DNA of 14,499 nt from JAVBKA01 sp031546715 (GTDB taxonomy: Bacteria; Bacillota; Clostridia; Oscillospirales; UBA929), in assembly GCA_031546715.1 (NCBI GenBank), contig JAVBKA010000181.1, positions 1-14,499 on the forward strand, read 5' to 3'. This document shows positions 6,189-14,265 of the stretch, one piece after another (the first letter of the stretch is position 1; each line of letters starts with the position of its first letter). A program made the translations under genes and the position numbers. Under the pieces are notes generated by a model. That model was not told the origin of the DNA and did not search any database. It saw only the letters and a list, made by a program, of their open reading frames with translations.

Positions 6189-7220
6189 TTATGGTTTACA
6201 TAACATTTTCCAATTACAGTCAACCTCAAGATTCGCATAGCCGTTTAAGTCAGTATTTGCAGTATGTCCCGCTTGAAGCTCGTAGTATGCTTGCGCTCCA
6301 ATCATTGCCGCATTGTCACCGCAAAGGTATACATTCGGTATATGGATATTATCTCCAAAGGTGCTTATCATCTGCTTTCTCAGCCGACCATTAGCCGCCA
6401 CGCCACCGCATAGCACAACTCTTTTGCATCCGCACACCGCACTGCCTCTAGCGGCTCTGGACACTAAGGCGTCACATACAGCCTTCTCAAAACAGGCAGC
6501 TAATGACGGTTTGTCAATCGCATCACCCTTTTGTTCGGCATTGTGAATTAAATTTACTGCGGCAGTTTTTAAGCCAGAAAATGAGAAATCCAAGCTATTA
6601 AAAATGGCTGAGCTAGGCGTTCCCAACGGAGACGGGAGCTTGTACCGCGTCTCGTCACCCTCTGAGGCAAGTCTGCTCAGCGCAGAGCCGCCAGGGTAAC
6701 CAAGCCCCAATACCCGTGCGATTTTATCAAATGCCTCCCCTGCCGCATCATCCATTGTAGAACCGATAACCGCAAAGTCCGTGTAATCCTTCACATGGAC
6801 AAGCAAAGTATGCCCACCCGATACAACTAATGCCAAAAAAGGCGGCTCAAGCTCCGGGTACTCAAGGTATGCCGCCGCTATATGCCCCCGAATATGGTGG
6901 ACAGGTATCAGCGGCAGTCCACTTGCCAATGCGTAACTCTTGGCGAAGTTTACGCCCACAAGCAGCGCACCGATAAGCCCAGGCGCACATGTCACGGCTA
7001 TGGCATCGATTGTAACAGCGGCATTGGCAACAGCCCGCTTAACCAACGGTACAATCGCCTCGATATGGCTACGTGCGGCAACCTCAGGCACCACACCGCC
7101 GTACAGCGCGTGAAGCTCCACCTGCGAGGCTATCTCGCTGGACAGCACCTTTCTACCGTCCTGCACAACTGCTGCCGCTGTTTCATCGCAGGAGCTTTCT
7201 ATTGCTAAAATATTAATCAT
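6189..7220 (-). CDS. tsaD: tRNA N6-adenosine threonylcarbamoyltransferase TsaD
   Basis: TsaD transfers the threonylcarbamoyl group from threonylcarbamoyl-AMP to A37 of ANN-decoding tRNAs, giving t6A, in a cytoplasmic complex with TsaB and TsaE. The 343 residues match the usual family length. Visible features are the N-terminal I-L-A-I-E-S-S-C-D-E-T (residues 4-13), the metal-binding H-I-R-G-H (109-113), V-S-G-G-H-T (133-138), D-D-A-A-G-E-A-F-D-K (157-166) and a late C-G-D-N-A-A-M-I ATPase motif. The ATG overlaps the end of rimI by eight bases, with AGAGGT inside rimI as ribosome binding site, so the two are translationally coupled. tsaB and tsaE, often next to rimI-tsaD in Firmicutes, are not in this window. 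DnaA boxes lie just downstream. Confidence 0.97.
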   Translation of the reverse strand: MINILAIESSCDETAAAVVQDGRKVLSSEIASQVELHALYGGVVPEVAARSHIEAIVPLVKRAVANAAVTIDAIAVTCAPGLIGALLVGVNFAKSYALASGLPLIPVHHIRGHIAAAYLEYPELEPPFLALVVSGGHTLLVHVKDYTDFAVIGSTMDDAAGEAFDKIARVLGLGYPGGSALSRLASEGDETRYKLPSPLGTPSSAIFNSLDFSFSGLKTAAVNLIHNAEQKGDAIDKPSLAACFEKAVCDALVSRAARGSAVCGCKRVVLCGGVAANGRLRKQMISTFGDNIHIPNVYLCGDNAAMIGAQAYYELQAGHTANTDLNGYANLEVDCNWKMLCKP

Positions 7221-7659
7221 TTGTCCGTAACCTCTTAGTCATAATCCATGCATCCTCAACGGGCTTATAATAGTGCTTTTTCAAAACTCCCGCCACCTCG
7301 TAGCCCAGACCTTCGTATAACCTTTGGGCGGAGGTATTGCCAGCACGAACCTCCAGCGTAAGAAAATCCAGTTCCTTAAACATTGCTTTTTCCTCAATAG
7401 TCAGCAACAGCTCACGAGCCAAGCCCTTTCGCCGATGGTCAGGATGGGTTGCGACGTTGGTAATATAACCTTCGTCGATAATCATTTGCACACCTGCATA
7501 GGCAAGCACTGTATCCCCTTCAGCGGCGACATAATAATACGCCACGGGATTATCCAGCTCGCTTTTAAAGGAGTTTTCAGACCATGGCAAAGAAAAGCAG
7601 AGCCTTTCCAGCTCCGCCATTTGCTTGATATGGTTTAGCTGCATGGGAACAATAACCAT
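7213..7659 (-). CDS. rimI: Ribosomal-protein-alanine N-acetyltransferase RimI
   Basis: A GNAT-family acetyltransferase of 148 residues that, in known cases, acetylates the N-terminal alanine of ribosomal protein S18. The acetyl-CoA pyrophosphate loop R-R-K-G-L-A lies at 76-81. The RimI-type L-E-V-R-x-x-N-x-x-A-x-x-L-Y-E-x-x-G-Y stretch runs at 102-120 and includes Glu103 and Tyr115, which correspond to the catalytic base and acid I recall for enterobacterial RimI. It overlaps tsaD, a common Firmicutes pairing. The ribosome binding site is weak (GGTGAT, about 4 bases before the ATG). The upstream 177-bp gap to polA carries the structured element. Confidence 0.93.
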   Translation of the reverse strand: MVIVPMQLNHIKQMAELERLCFSLPWSENSFKSELDNPVAYYYVAAEGDTVLAYAGVQMIIDEGYITNVATHPDHRRKGLARELLLTIEEKAMFKELDFLTLEVRAGNTSAQRLYEGLGYEVAGVLKKHYYKPVEDAWIMTKRLRTND

Positions 7660-7713
7660 AATATCACCAATTTTTTAAAAAATCACTAAAGTAACCGCAG
7701 ATTATTAGCTTAA

Positions 7714-7840
7714 CATTATCATGCTCCCTTAACCCTGTCGCTCCTGCACCCAGCAATGCCTTGGAAGGCATTACTGAGTGCCTGCGCTTTTCGTGAAAAT
7801 ATGCAAGCATATTTTCACTACCGGGTTAATCCGCACTTAC
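7714..7840 (-). repeat. Structured intergenic element, full copy 1 (polA-rimI gap)
   Basis: This 127-bp element matches 14266-14392 with five substitutions and no gap. In the - strand direction it starts with GTAAGTGCGGATTA at the polA stop codon. It contains a closing stem ttaaccc/gggttaa (7729-7735 with 7823-7829), a perfect 12-bp hairpin (7793-7804 with 7807-7818) and a 17-bp hairpin (7746-7762 with 7765-7781). The latter is fully paired only in - strand RNA, with two U-G pairs. No U-run follows either hairpin, so it is not a typical terminator. It encodes no protein. A non-autonomous mobile element, a REP-like repeat or a structured RNA are all possible. Confidence 0.85.
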
Positions 7841-10131
7841 TTCGCCTCCAGCCAATTCGCACCAATATGCGCTTCTGAAACCAGCGAGGGATTCAGCGGG
7901 TAGGCATTTTCCATTTCCTCGCTGACGAGCTTTGCAACAGTTTCTTTCTCACTGTCTGGACACTCAATTATAAGTTCGTCATGCACCTGTAAAATTAACC
8001 GTGCTTGCAGCTTTTCTGCTTTAATACGGTTATACACGTTAATCATGGCGCGCTTGATAATATCTGCCGCTGAGCCTTGTATTGGCGTGTTCATTGCCGC
8101 CCTCTCTCCAAAGCTGCGAAGATTGAAATTTGACGAGGCTAATTCTGGAAGATACCGCCTGCGCCCAAACAGAGTGGTCACGTAACCGTCCTGTCTTGCC
8201 TGTGCGACGATGTCATGCATGTATGCACGAACGCCTGAATATTTTTCTAAATACGCTGTTATATAACTCTTCGCCTCAGAGGTGGATACGCCTAAATCCT
8301 CTGCCAAGGAAAACGCGGAAATACCGTATACAATTCCGAAGTTTACAGCCTTTGCATTGCGGCGCATTGTGGCGGTAACCTCGTTTTGAGGAACATTAAA
8401 CACTTGAGACGCCGTTACCGCATGAATATCCTCACCGCTGGCAAAGGCTGCCTTCATAACAGCATCGTCAGCGATAAACGCAAGCACACGAAGCTCAATT
8501 TGAGAATAGTCCGCATCAACAAGCACCCAATCAGGCTTACTTGGCACAAACATGCGCCTTAGCTGACCGCCAAGCTCTGTTCTAATGGGAATATTTTGCA
8601 GATTAGGGTCAGTGGAGGAAAGTCTTCCGGTAATTGTGGTGGTCATTTGAAAGGTGGAGTGTATATGGTCGGTATCGTCCATGCACTTGAACAAACCGTC
8701 CACATAGGTGCTTTTCAGCTTGGACAGTCCGCGGTATTTAAGCACCTCTGAAACCACTGGATGCAGCTTTTTAAGCCCGTTTAGGGTATCAACGTCAGTT
8801 GACCAGCCGGACTTATTCTTCTTGCCGTGGGGAAGTTGCAACCGCTCAAACAGCACTTCGCCCAGCTGCTTAGGTGAGCCGATGTTAAACTTCTCCCCCG
8901 CCGATTCATAAACAGCCTTTTCAATAGCCGCTAATTCAACATCTAAGGCTTCGCCGTACACTCTTAGCTGTTCTCTGTCAACCTTAATGCCGTAATATTC
9001 CATGGACGCTAAAACCTCGGAAAGAGGCATTTCGATATCGTTAAACAGCGGAAGAAGGTTGTTTGCCTTCATTTCCTCCTGCATTTTGTCCCAGTCGGTT
9101 TCTGGTCGTTGCAGCAGCCATGCCGAAAGAGAAATGTCCGCCGTACAAGGGGTTAGCGGTCTGTTATTTTGAAAATCCGTTCTCCAGATTTCTTTGATAT
9201 TTCGGACGACGCCGTCGGGTAGAGCAGTTTCCTCAGCTTCAAACATCGAGAGGTTGTCCCCTGCGTCTGGCTTGCTGACGGTGAGCCATTTATCCAAGAG
9301 CTTTGCAAATTCCAGCTTATAAAACAGCGTTCTAGCCACCGGTTCGTTAGCAACCTTGCGAATGCAGTCCTCTGGATTAAACTCTATCGGCACATTCTTA
9401 TCGATAATCGCCAGTTTCTTGGAGATATACGCCAATTCTTTACCGTTTTCAAGCTTTTCCTTAAGCTTTCCCGTGACTTCGGATATATTTTCATAGACTT
9501 TGTCTAATGACGAGTATTTTTTCATCAGGTCAGAAGCGGTTTTTTCTCCAACTCCGGGGACTCCGGGGATATTGTCTGAGGAATCGCCCATAAGTGCCTT
9601 GAGGTCGATTAGCTGCTCAGGAGTTAGGCTGTATTCCTCGATTATGCGCTCCCGATTGTAGGGCTTGGTTTCCTTGTTGCCCACATGCAGCACTCTGACA
9701 GTGTCGCTTACTAGCTGAAAGCTGTCTCTGTCGCCTGTGACAACAGCGCAATGCCAGCCGGACTGAGCGCATTTTTCGGCAATTGTACCCAACAGGTCGT
9801 CAGCTTCATAGCCTGCAAGCTCAAATCTCGGAATATTCAGGGCGTCCAGCATTTCCTTTAGAATTGGCATTTGCGTTTGAAGCTCCTCGGGCATACCTTT
9901 TCTGGTGCCCTTGTAGGCTTCAAACATTTCATGGCGAAAGGTCGGCGCATGGACATCAAAGGCTACGCACAATGCATCAGGCTTATAATTATCAAGGAGC
10001 GGGCGCAAAATAGACAAAAAGCCATAGACCGCACCGGTGGGTATCCCCTCCCGTGTGGACAACGGCTTCACTCCGTAAAAGGCGCGGTTTACTATACTGT
10101 TCCCGTCAAGGACCATTAGCTCCTTTTCCAC
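7837..10131 (-). CDS. polA: DNA polymerase I with shortened exonuclease-like middle domain
   Basis: PolA fills gaps and removes RNA primers in repair and lagging-strand synthesis. Residues 1 to about 290 are the 5' nuclease domain (G-D-R-D-S-F-Q-L and G-D-S-S-D-N-I-P-G-V-P-G-V-G-E-K-T-A). The C-terminal polymerase holds motif A D-Y-S-Q-I-E-L-R (Asp541), motif B R-R-x-x-K-x-x-N-F-G-x-x-Y-G and motif C V-H-D-E (Asp718). At 764 residues it is over 100 shorter than B. subtilis PolA. The loss falls between the two domains, where about 90 residues replace the roughly 200-residue 3'-5' exonuclease fold and no D-x-E proofreading motif is left. The start is either GTG 10131 (GAAGG upstream) or ATG 10116, which overlaps the cysS stop as TAATG; the longer form better fits family N-termini. 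Confidence 0.96.
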   Translation of the reverse strand: MEKELMVLDGNSIVNRAFYGVKPLSTREGIPTGAVYGFLSILRPLLDNYKPDALCVAFDVHAPTFRHEMFEAYKGTRKGMPEELQTQMPILKEMLDALNIPRFELAGYEADDLLGTIAEKCAQSGWHCAVVTGDRDSFQLVSDTVRVLHVGNKETKPYNRERIIEEYSLTPEQLIDLKALMGDSSDNIPGVPGVGEKTASDLMKKYSSLDKVYENISEVTGKLKEKLENGKELAYISKKLAIIDKNVPIEFNPEDCIRKVANEPVARTLFYKLEFAKLLDKWLTVSKPDAGDNLSMFEAEETALPDGVVRNIKEIWRTDFQNNRPLTPCTADISLSAWLLQRPETDWDKMQEEMKANNLLPLFNDIEMPLSEVLASMEYYGIKVDREQLRVYGEALDVELAAIEKAVYESAGEKFNIGSPKQLGEVLFERLQLPHGKKNKSGWSTDVDTLNGLKKLHPVVSEVLKYRGLSKLKSTYVDGLFKCMDDTDHIHSTFQMTTTITGRLSSTDPNLQNIPIRTELGGQLRRMFVPSKPDWVLVDADYSQIELRVLAFIADDAVMKAAFASGEDIHAVTASQVFNVPQNEVTATMRRNAKAVNFGIVYGISAFSLAEDLGVSTSEAKSYITAYLEKYSGVRAYMHDIVAQARQDGYVTTLFGRRRYLPELASSNFNLRSFGERAAMNTPIQGSAADIIKRAMINVYNRIKAEKLQARLILQVHDELIIECPDSEKETVAKLVSEEMENAYPLNPSLVSEAHIGANWLEAK

Positions 10132-11498
10132 TTTACGCCTTCTTTCGTATCTTCAAGTACTATTCCCATGGACTTAAGCTCGTCACGTATGCGGTCTGAT
10201 TCTGCAAAATCTTTGTTTTTACGGGCTTCTTGACGTTTAGCTATCAGGTTGTCAACAGCTTCATCAGCCTCAGGTTTTACCTCAGTAGGCTCAGCGTTAA
10301 GGGAAAGACCTAAGATTTTATCCATTTCCTGCACTGCGTCGTATATTTCTTCGGATTTTTGAGGCAACCGAACCAAGCCCCAGACGATCCCCAGTGCTTT
10401 GGGAATATTTATATCATCGCAAACTGCCGCTGTAAATTCAGCCTTCGCCACTGTGATTTCATCTAACGGTGGGACATCAGTGCCGTTTTTGTGGACTTGT
10501 AAGGCTGAAAGCAACCGCTCATATGCGGTTTTTGCGCCTGCTAATGCTTCCCATGTGAAGTTTAGTTTATTGCTGTAATGTCCGTTGGCGCAAAAAAAGC
10601 GAAAATGCATTGGCGAATAGCCTTCCTTCGCCAAATCCTCCAGAGTGTAGTTATTTTTAAGGCTTTTGCTCATTTTTCCATTATTCACTAGCATAAACTC
10701 GCCATGCAACCATGTGTTTACGGCGGGATGCCCAAGCATTGCTTCGCTTTGTGCTATTTCGTTTTCATGGTGAACAGGGATATGGTCTACGCCGCCGGTA
10801 TGGATATCAAAAACATCCCCAAGGTACTGGCGCGCCATAGCTGAGCATTCAATATGCCAGCCGGGATAACCCATGCCCCACGGCGATTCCCATTGCATAA
10901 TATGCTCTTTAGGTGCTTTTTTCCAAATAGCAAAGTCGGCAGGGTGGCGTTTTTCGTCGTTGACCTCAACTCTTGCCCCCGCTTGCTGCCCCTCAAGGTC
11001 TAAGTTAGAAAGTTTGCCGTAGCCCTCAAATTTTTGAACATCAAAGTAAATACCGTCTGAGGTTTCGTAGCCGTAACCTTTTTCGCACAGCACCTGTACA
11101 AACTCAATCATCTGCGGAATATGCTCGGTAGCCTTGGCTATTATCTCAGGCGAGGTAATATTTAGCGAAGCTATGTCCCGCATGAACAAATCTGTGTACA
11201 TTTCGGCAATTTCCCAAGGGGTTTTCTTAAGCTCACGAGCACCCTTGAGCATTTTATCCTCACCATCGTCACCATCGGAAACTAAGTGACCCACATCAGT
11301 GATATTCATCACATGAGTAAGGCTGTAGCCTTGAGATATCAATACTCGGCGCAACCAGTCCATAAACAGGTAGGTGCGCATATTTCCAATGTGCGCAGTG
11401 CCGTATACGGTAGGACCGCAGCAGTAAAGTCCGGCATGACCTTCCTTTATGGGTTTGAATTCTTCTTTTTTGCGGCTCAACGTATTATAAAATTTCAT
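10116..11498 (-). CDS. cysS: Cysteinyl-tRNA synthetase
   Basis: CysS charges tRNA-Cys with cysteine in the cytoplasm. The 460-residue class I synthetase shows the zinc ligand Cys27 in C-C-G-P-T-V-Y, the HIGH motif as H-I-G-N at 36-39, the later zinc-site segments G-W-H-I-E-C-S-A-M and H-H-E-N-E, and K-M-S-K-S at 275-279. The C-terminus carries the usual helical DALR-type anticodon domain. I chose ATG at 11498 because AAGGAG (11505-11510) lies six bases upstream and family members begin near this point; an in-frame extension to 11573 lacks support. It follows cysE by 88 bp, and its end overlaps polA. The cysE-cysS pairing joins cysteine synthesis with its use. Confidence 0.97.
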   Translation of the reverse strand: MKFYNTLSRKKEEFKPIKEGHAGLYCCGPTVYGTAHIGNMRTYLFMDWLRRVLISQGYSLTHVMNITDVGHLVSDGDDGEDKMLKGARELKKTPWEIAEMYTDLFMRDIASLNITSPEIIAKATEHIPQMIEFVQVLCEKGYGYETSDGIYFDVQKFEGYGKLSNLDLEGQQAGARVEVNDEKRHPADFAIWKKAPKEHIMQWESPWGMGYPGWHIECSAMARQYLGDVFDIHTGGVDHIPVHHENEIAQSEAMLGHPAVNTWLHGEFMLVNNGKMSKSLKNNYTLEDLAKEGYSPMHFRFFCANGHYSNKLNFTWEALAGAKTAYERLLSALQVHKNGTDVPPLDEITVAKAEFTAAVCDDINIPKALGIVWGLVRLPQKSEEIYDAVQEMDKILGLSLNAEPTEVKPEADEAVDNLIAKRQEARKNKDFAESDRIRDELKSMGIVLEDTKEGVKWKRS

Positions 11499-11586
11499 GT
11501 GAAACTCCTTTAGTAAGTCTGTTGATCTGTTGGTCGGGTGGTGTGGTAATCTGATAGTACGCAACTCAGACAATTCTGCCAGTACG

Positions 11587-12228
11587 TTATAAGTCTTTTC
11601 CCTCTAACTCTTTTACTCTACTAGATAATTCTTCAATCTGAATCCGCAGCTTGCACAGCTCCTGTGACACAGGGTCTGGAATGTGAATCTGGTCAAACTC
11701 TGGTATTTTTTTACCTGCGACCTTGACTATTCTTGCAGGTACACCCACAGCGGTTGCATTGTCAGGCACTTCGTCTAAAACCACGGCACCTGCGGCGATT
11801 TTCGCACCGTTTCCAACCTTAAATGGTCCTAAAATTCTTGCGCCAGAGCCAACGAGAACGCCGTTTCCCAATGTGGGGTGACGTTTGCCAACGTCCTTGC
11901 CTGTTCCGCCTAGGGTTACTCCTTGGTATATGGTGCAATTGTCGCCAATTTCGGCAGTTTCGCCGATGACGACACCAGAGCCGTGGTCAATAAGCAAACC
12001 CTTACCTATTTTTGCTCCAGGATGGATTTCAATACCTGTTTTCTTTCTGGAACGTTCAGAAATTAAACGTGCCATAAAAAAATGACCGTGAGTGTAGCAC
12101 CAATGGGACCTTCGGTATGCGCGGATTGCCTTAAACCCTGGGTATAAAAAATATACCTCAAGGGCACTTCGGGCAGCGGGGTCGCGCTCCATTATCGTTC
12201 GTATTTCTTCTCGCACAGACTTGAACAT
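11587..12228 (-). CDS. cysE: Serine O-acetyltransferase
   Basis: CysE makes O-acetylserine from serine and acetyl-CoA, the first step of cysteine synthesis. The 213 residues have an alpha-helical N-terminal part (1-62) and a left-handed beta-helix of hexapeptide repeats (about 64-170). The family active-site region I-D-H-G-S-G-V-V-I-G-E-T-A lies at 80-92, and G-G-T-G-K-x-x-G-K-R-H-P with His117 follows. Residues 186-213 form a probable coiled coil, which lies where other CysE enzymes bind cysteine synthase or feel cysteine inhibition; its role here is unknown. GGAGG lies five bases before the ATG. It follows pgsA by 26 bp and precedes cysS. Confidence 0.96.
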   Translation of the reverse strand: MFKSVREEIRTIMERDPAARSALEVYFLYPGFKAIRAYRRSHWCYTHGHFFMARLISERSRKKTGIEIHPGAKIGKGLLIDHGSGVVIGETAEIGDNCTIYQGVTLGGTGKDVGKRHPTLGNGVLVGSGARILGPFKVGNGAKIAAGAVVLDEVPDNATAVGVPARIVKVAGKKIPEFDQIHIPDPVSQELCKLRIQIEELSSRVKELEGKDL

Positions 12229-12254
12229 TAGAGCCTCCGAATCTATAAAAAGGT

Positions 12255-12797
12255 TTAAACCTTCGGGTTCAGCAATTTCCTATACTTCCATAAATAATCC
12301 AGACCTGAGTAAACAGTTATTGCTGCCATAAGCCAAACGCCCAGTGTGCCTAAGGAAATAATTCCGCCAAGAGAAATCGCAGCAAGTGGGGAAAGCAAAA
12401 TAACAATAACAAGTGTTTGAATCAGTGCCTTTAGTTTGCCAAGCGTTCCGGCAGATATTATAGTTCCGCCAGAGGACGCAATCATTTTTAGTCCCATAAT
12501 AATCAGTTCACGAAATATAACAACTGCCGCAACCCATACGGGGATTTGCGAAACACTGACAAGATGCAGAATAGCGGCAGTAATCAGCAGTTTATCCGCA
12601 GTAGTATCCAAGAAATTGCCAAAAACAGTAATTTGATTAAAATTACGCGCAATAAAGCCATCGACATTGTCAGTCAAGCTTGCAACAACAAAGATAACAA
12701 GACCTACAATTCCTCCGCCCCAGTCATAATGAACCGCTACCAAAAAAAACGGAATCAGTGCAATCCTTGCCATTGTTACCATGCTAGCAATAGTCAT
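12255..12797 (-). CDS. pgsA: CDP-diacylglycerol-glycerol-3-phosphate 3-phosphatidyltransferase
   Basis: PgsA makes phosphatidylglycerophosphate, the committed step to phosphatidylglycerol and cardiolipin. The 180-residue membrane protein carries the full CDP-alcohol phosphotransferase signature D-x2-D-G-x2-A-R-x8-G-x3-D-x3-D (Asp43, Asp46, Gly47, Ala50, Arg51, Gly60, Asp64, Asp68). Several hydrophobic segments are visible, at about residues 8-22, 28-42, 70-95 and 120-165. The N-terminus lacks the usual P-N-x-L-T-x-x-R but has a similar V-T-M-A-R-I. AAGGAGG lies seven bases before the ATG. It follows rimO, as often in Clostridia and Bacilli near recA, and leads into cysE after 26 bp. Confidence 0.95.
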   Translation of the reverse strand: MTIASMVTMARIALIPFFLVAVHYDWGGGIVGLVIFVVASLTDNVDGFIARNFNQITVFGNFLDTTADKLLITAAILHLVSVSQIPVWVAAVVIFRELIIMGLKMIASSGGTIISAGTLGKLKALIQTLVIVILLSPLAAISLGGIISLGTLGVWLMAAITVYSGLDYLWKYRKLLNPKV

Positions 12798-12819
12798 CTA
12801 TTAGCCTCCTTGATGTAAA

Positions 12820-12850
12820 GTAAGTGCGGATTCTCAGTGGTGTAAAATAC
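12820..12850 (+). repeat. Inverted remnant of the structured element
   Basis: The 13 bases GTAAGTGCGGATT (12820-12832) exactly match the leading end of the full elements but lie on the + strand, opposite to the other copies. The next bases (gtggtgtaaaata) are still similar to the element's gtagtgaaaata if one base is inserted; similarity then fades. It sits in the 108-bp gap between rimO and pgsA. Confidence 0.5.
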
Positions 12851-12905
12851 TCAAAAGTTAATCCATGATTACTAATGTACAGATAATTACAAGAGTAGCT
12901 TTCAA

Positions 12906-14219
12906 TTATCCGCGTGCTTTTCCGTGGAGATCATTCTCAAAAACATCTGTAATTTTAACTCTAAGAAGCTTTCCGACTGTAACGGGATTTTGGGATGTAA
13001 AGAAAATTTTACCGTCAACCTCTGGTGAATCGGCATAACTCCTGCCGTAATATAGGTCAGCATAACGGTCATACCCTTCGGCGAGAACTTCTAAAATCTT
13101 CCCGACATGGGCTTGATTATACGCCTCCATAATCTCCGACTGGATTTCCATCACCTTTGCAGCTCTGTTCTTTTTGACCTCATCGTCAATCTGGTCAGGC
13201 ATTTCAGCGGCAGGAGTTCCCTCCTCGGCAGAGTATGTGAACACTCCGGCACGCTGAATTTTCTGCTCCTTTAAAAACTCACAAAGCTCTGAAAACTGCT
13301 CCTCAGTTTCCCCGGGAAATCCGACAATAACGGAGGTTCTCAGTACTATTCCCGAAATCTCTGCTTTTAATTTATCAAAAAGCGCTGTTATAGTCTCTTT
13401 GTCGCTTCTGCGGTTCATCCTGCGGAGAATGTCGGAATTACAGTGCTGAATGGGGATGTCAAGGTATTTGACGATTTTTTGTTCGATTTTGACGGTATTT
13501 ACAAGCTCATCGTCTATTTCTTCGGGGTATAAATAGTGAAGCCTTACCCACTCAAGTCCTTCGATTGCGCAAATTTCTTTGAGCAAGTCGGACAGTTTAC
13601 GCTTTCCGTACAAATCCAGTCCGTAACGTGTGGTATCCTGCGCCACTAGAATAAGCTCGGTTACTCCCTGAGCAACTAATATGCGAGCTTCATTCAATAT
13701 ATTCTCCATGGTGCGGCTTCTAAATGCGCCTCGCAGAGACGGAATAACGCAGTATGAACAGCAATTGTCGCAACCCTCTGCAACCTTTATATAAGCAGTA
13801 TATGCAGGAGATGTCAAAATACGTTCTGTTTCGGAAACAGGCGCATTAATCGAATCAAACTTTGTGACCTCTTTCCCATCCATAACGTCATGAATAACCT
13901 TAACAATATCGTCAAAGCTTCCGCAACCCACCAAACCATTTATTTCAGGCAGCTCGCTGAGAATTTCTGACTGATAGCGTTCCGCAAGACATCCAGTAAC
14001 GATAATTTTACCTGGAAAAGAGGTCAGCTCCAATATTTGGTCAATAGCCTCCTGCTTCGCGCTTTCAATAAAGCCGCAGGTATTGACAATCGTCACGTCA
14101 GCCGTATCCAAATCCGTGACGGTTTTCATGCCCTCATTGTTAATACGCCACAGCATCTGCTCTGAATTTATTACGTTTTTTGAACATCCCAGCGCAATCA
14201 TCGCAACTTTAATTTCCAT
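12906..14219 (-). CDS. rimO: Ribosomal protein S12 methylthiotransferase RimO
   Basis: RimO is a radical-SAM enzyme that adds a methylthio group to a conserved aspartate of ribosomal protein S12. The 437 residues show the N-terminal UPF0004 domain with A-L-G-C-S-K-N-V-I-N-S-E and cluster cysteines 12, 48 and 77. The radical-SAM cysteines are 150, 154 and 157 (C-x3-C-x2-C), and a C-terminal TRAM domain follows. N-T-C-G-F-I-E-S-A-K-Q-E-S/A and H-Y-L-Y-P point to RimO rather than MiaB. I chose ATG 14219 because GAGGG lies six bases upstream; the in-frame ATG at 14252 has no such site and adds atypical residues. It lies between recX and pgsA. Confidence 0.97.
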   Translation of the reverse strand: MEIKVAMIALGCSKNVINSEQMLWRINNEGMKTVTDLDTADVTIVNTCGFIESAKQEAIDQILELTSFPGKIIVTGCLAERYQSEILSELPEINGLVGCGSFDDIVKVIHDVMDGKEVTKFDSINAPVSETERILTSPAYTAYIKVAEGCDNCCSYCVIPSLRGAFRSRTMENILNEARILVAQGVTELILVAQDTTRYGLDLYGKRKLSDLLKEICAIEGLEWVRLHYLYPEEIDDELVNTVKIEQKIVKYLDIPIQHCNSDILRRMNRRSDKETITALFDKLKAEISGIVLRTSVIVGFPGETEEQFSELCEFLKEQKIQRAGVFTYSAEEGTPAAEMPDQIDDEVKKNRAAKVMEIQSEIMEAYNQAHVGKILEVLAEGYDRYADLYYGRSYADSPEVDGKIFFTSQNPVTVGKLLRVKITDVFENDLHGKARG

Positions 14220-14265
14220 TATACACCCTCTAAATCTCAGCCTCAAAATCATCCGCTGTTTTTTG

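Noticed and set aside
6168..6196. + strand promoter-like TTGACA with a weak TATGGT
   Set aside because: The -10 and spacing are poor, and no + strand gene follows.
7691..7704. gtaaccgcagatta as a possible second terminal inverted repeat of the 127-bp element
   Set aside because: It matches the element end at 11 of 14 bases, but the corresponding place at copy 2 (14243-14256) shows no such match, so the full elements do not share it.
7793..7818. 12-bp hairpin as an intrinsic terminator after polA
   Set aside because: The stem is AT-rich and is followed by gaaaagcgcag rather than a U-run in the transcribed direction.
11499..11573. N-terminal extension of CysS by 25 residues
   Set aside because: A strong AAGGAG sits directly before the internal ATG at 11498, and known CysS proteins start near there.
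11499..11586. T-box leader before cysS
   Set aside because: A GGGTGG-like string occurs only on the antisense strand, and no specifier stem or terminator/antiterminator pair is visible.
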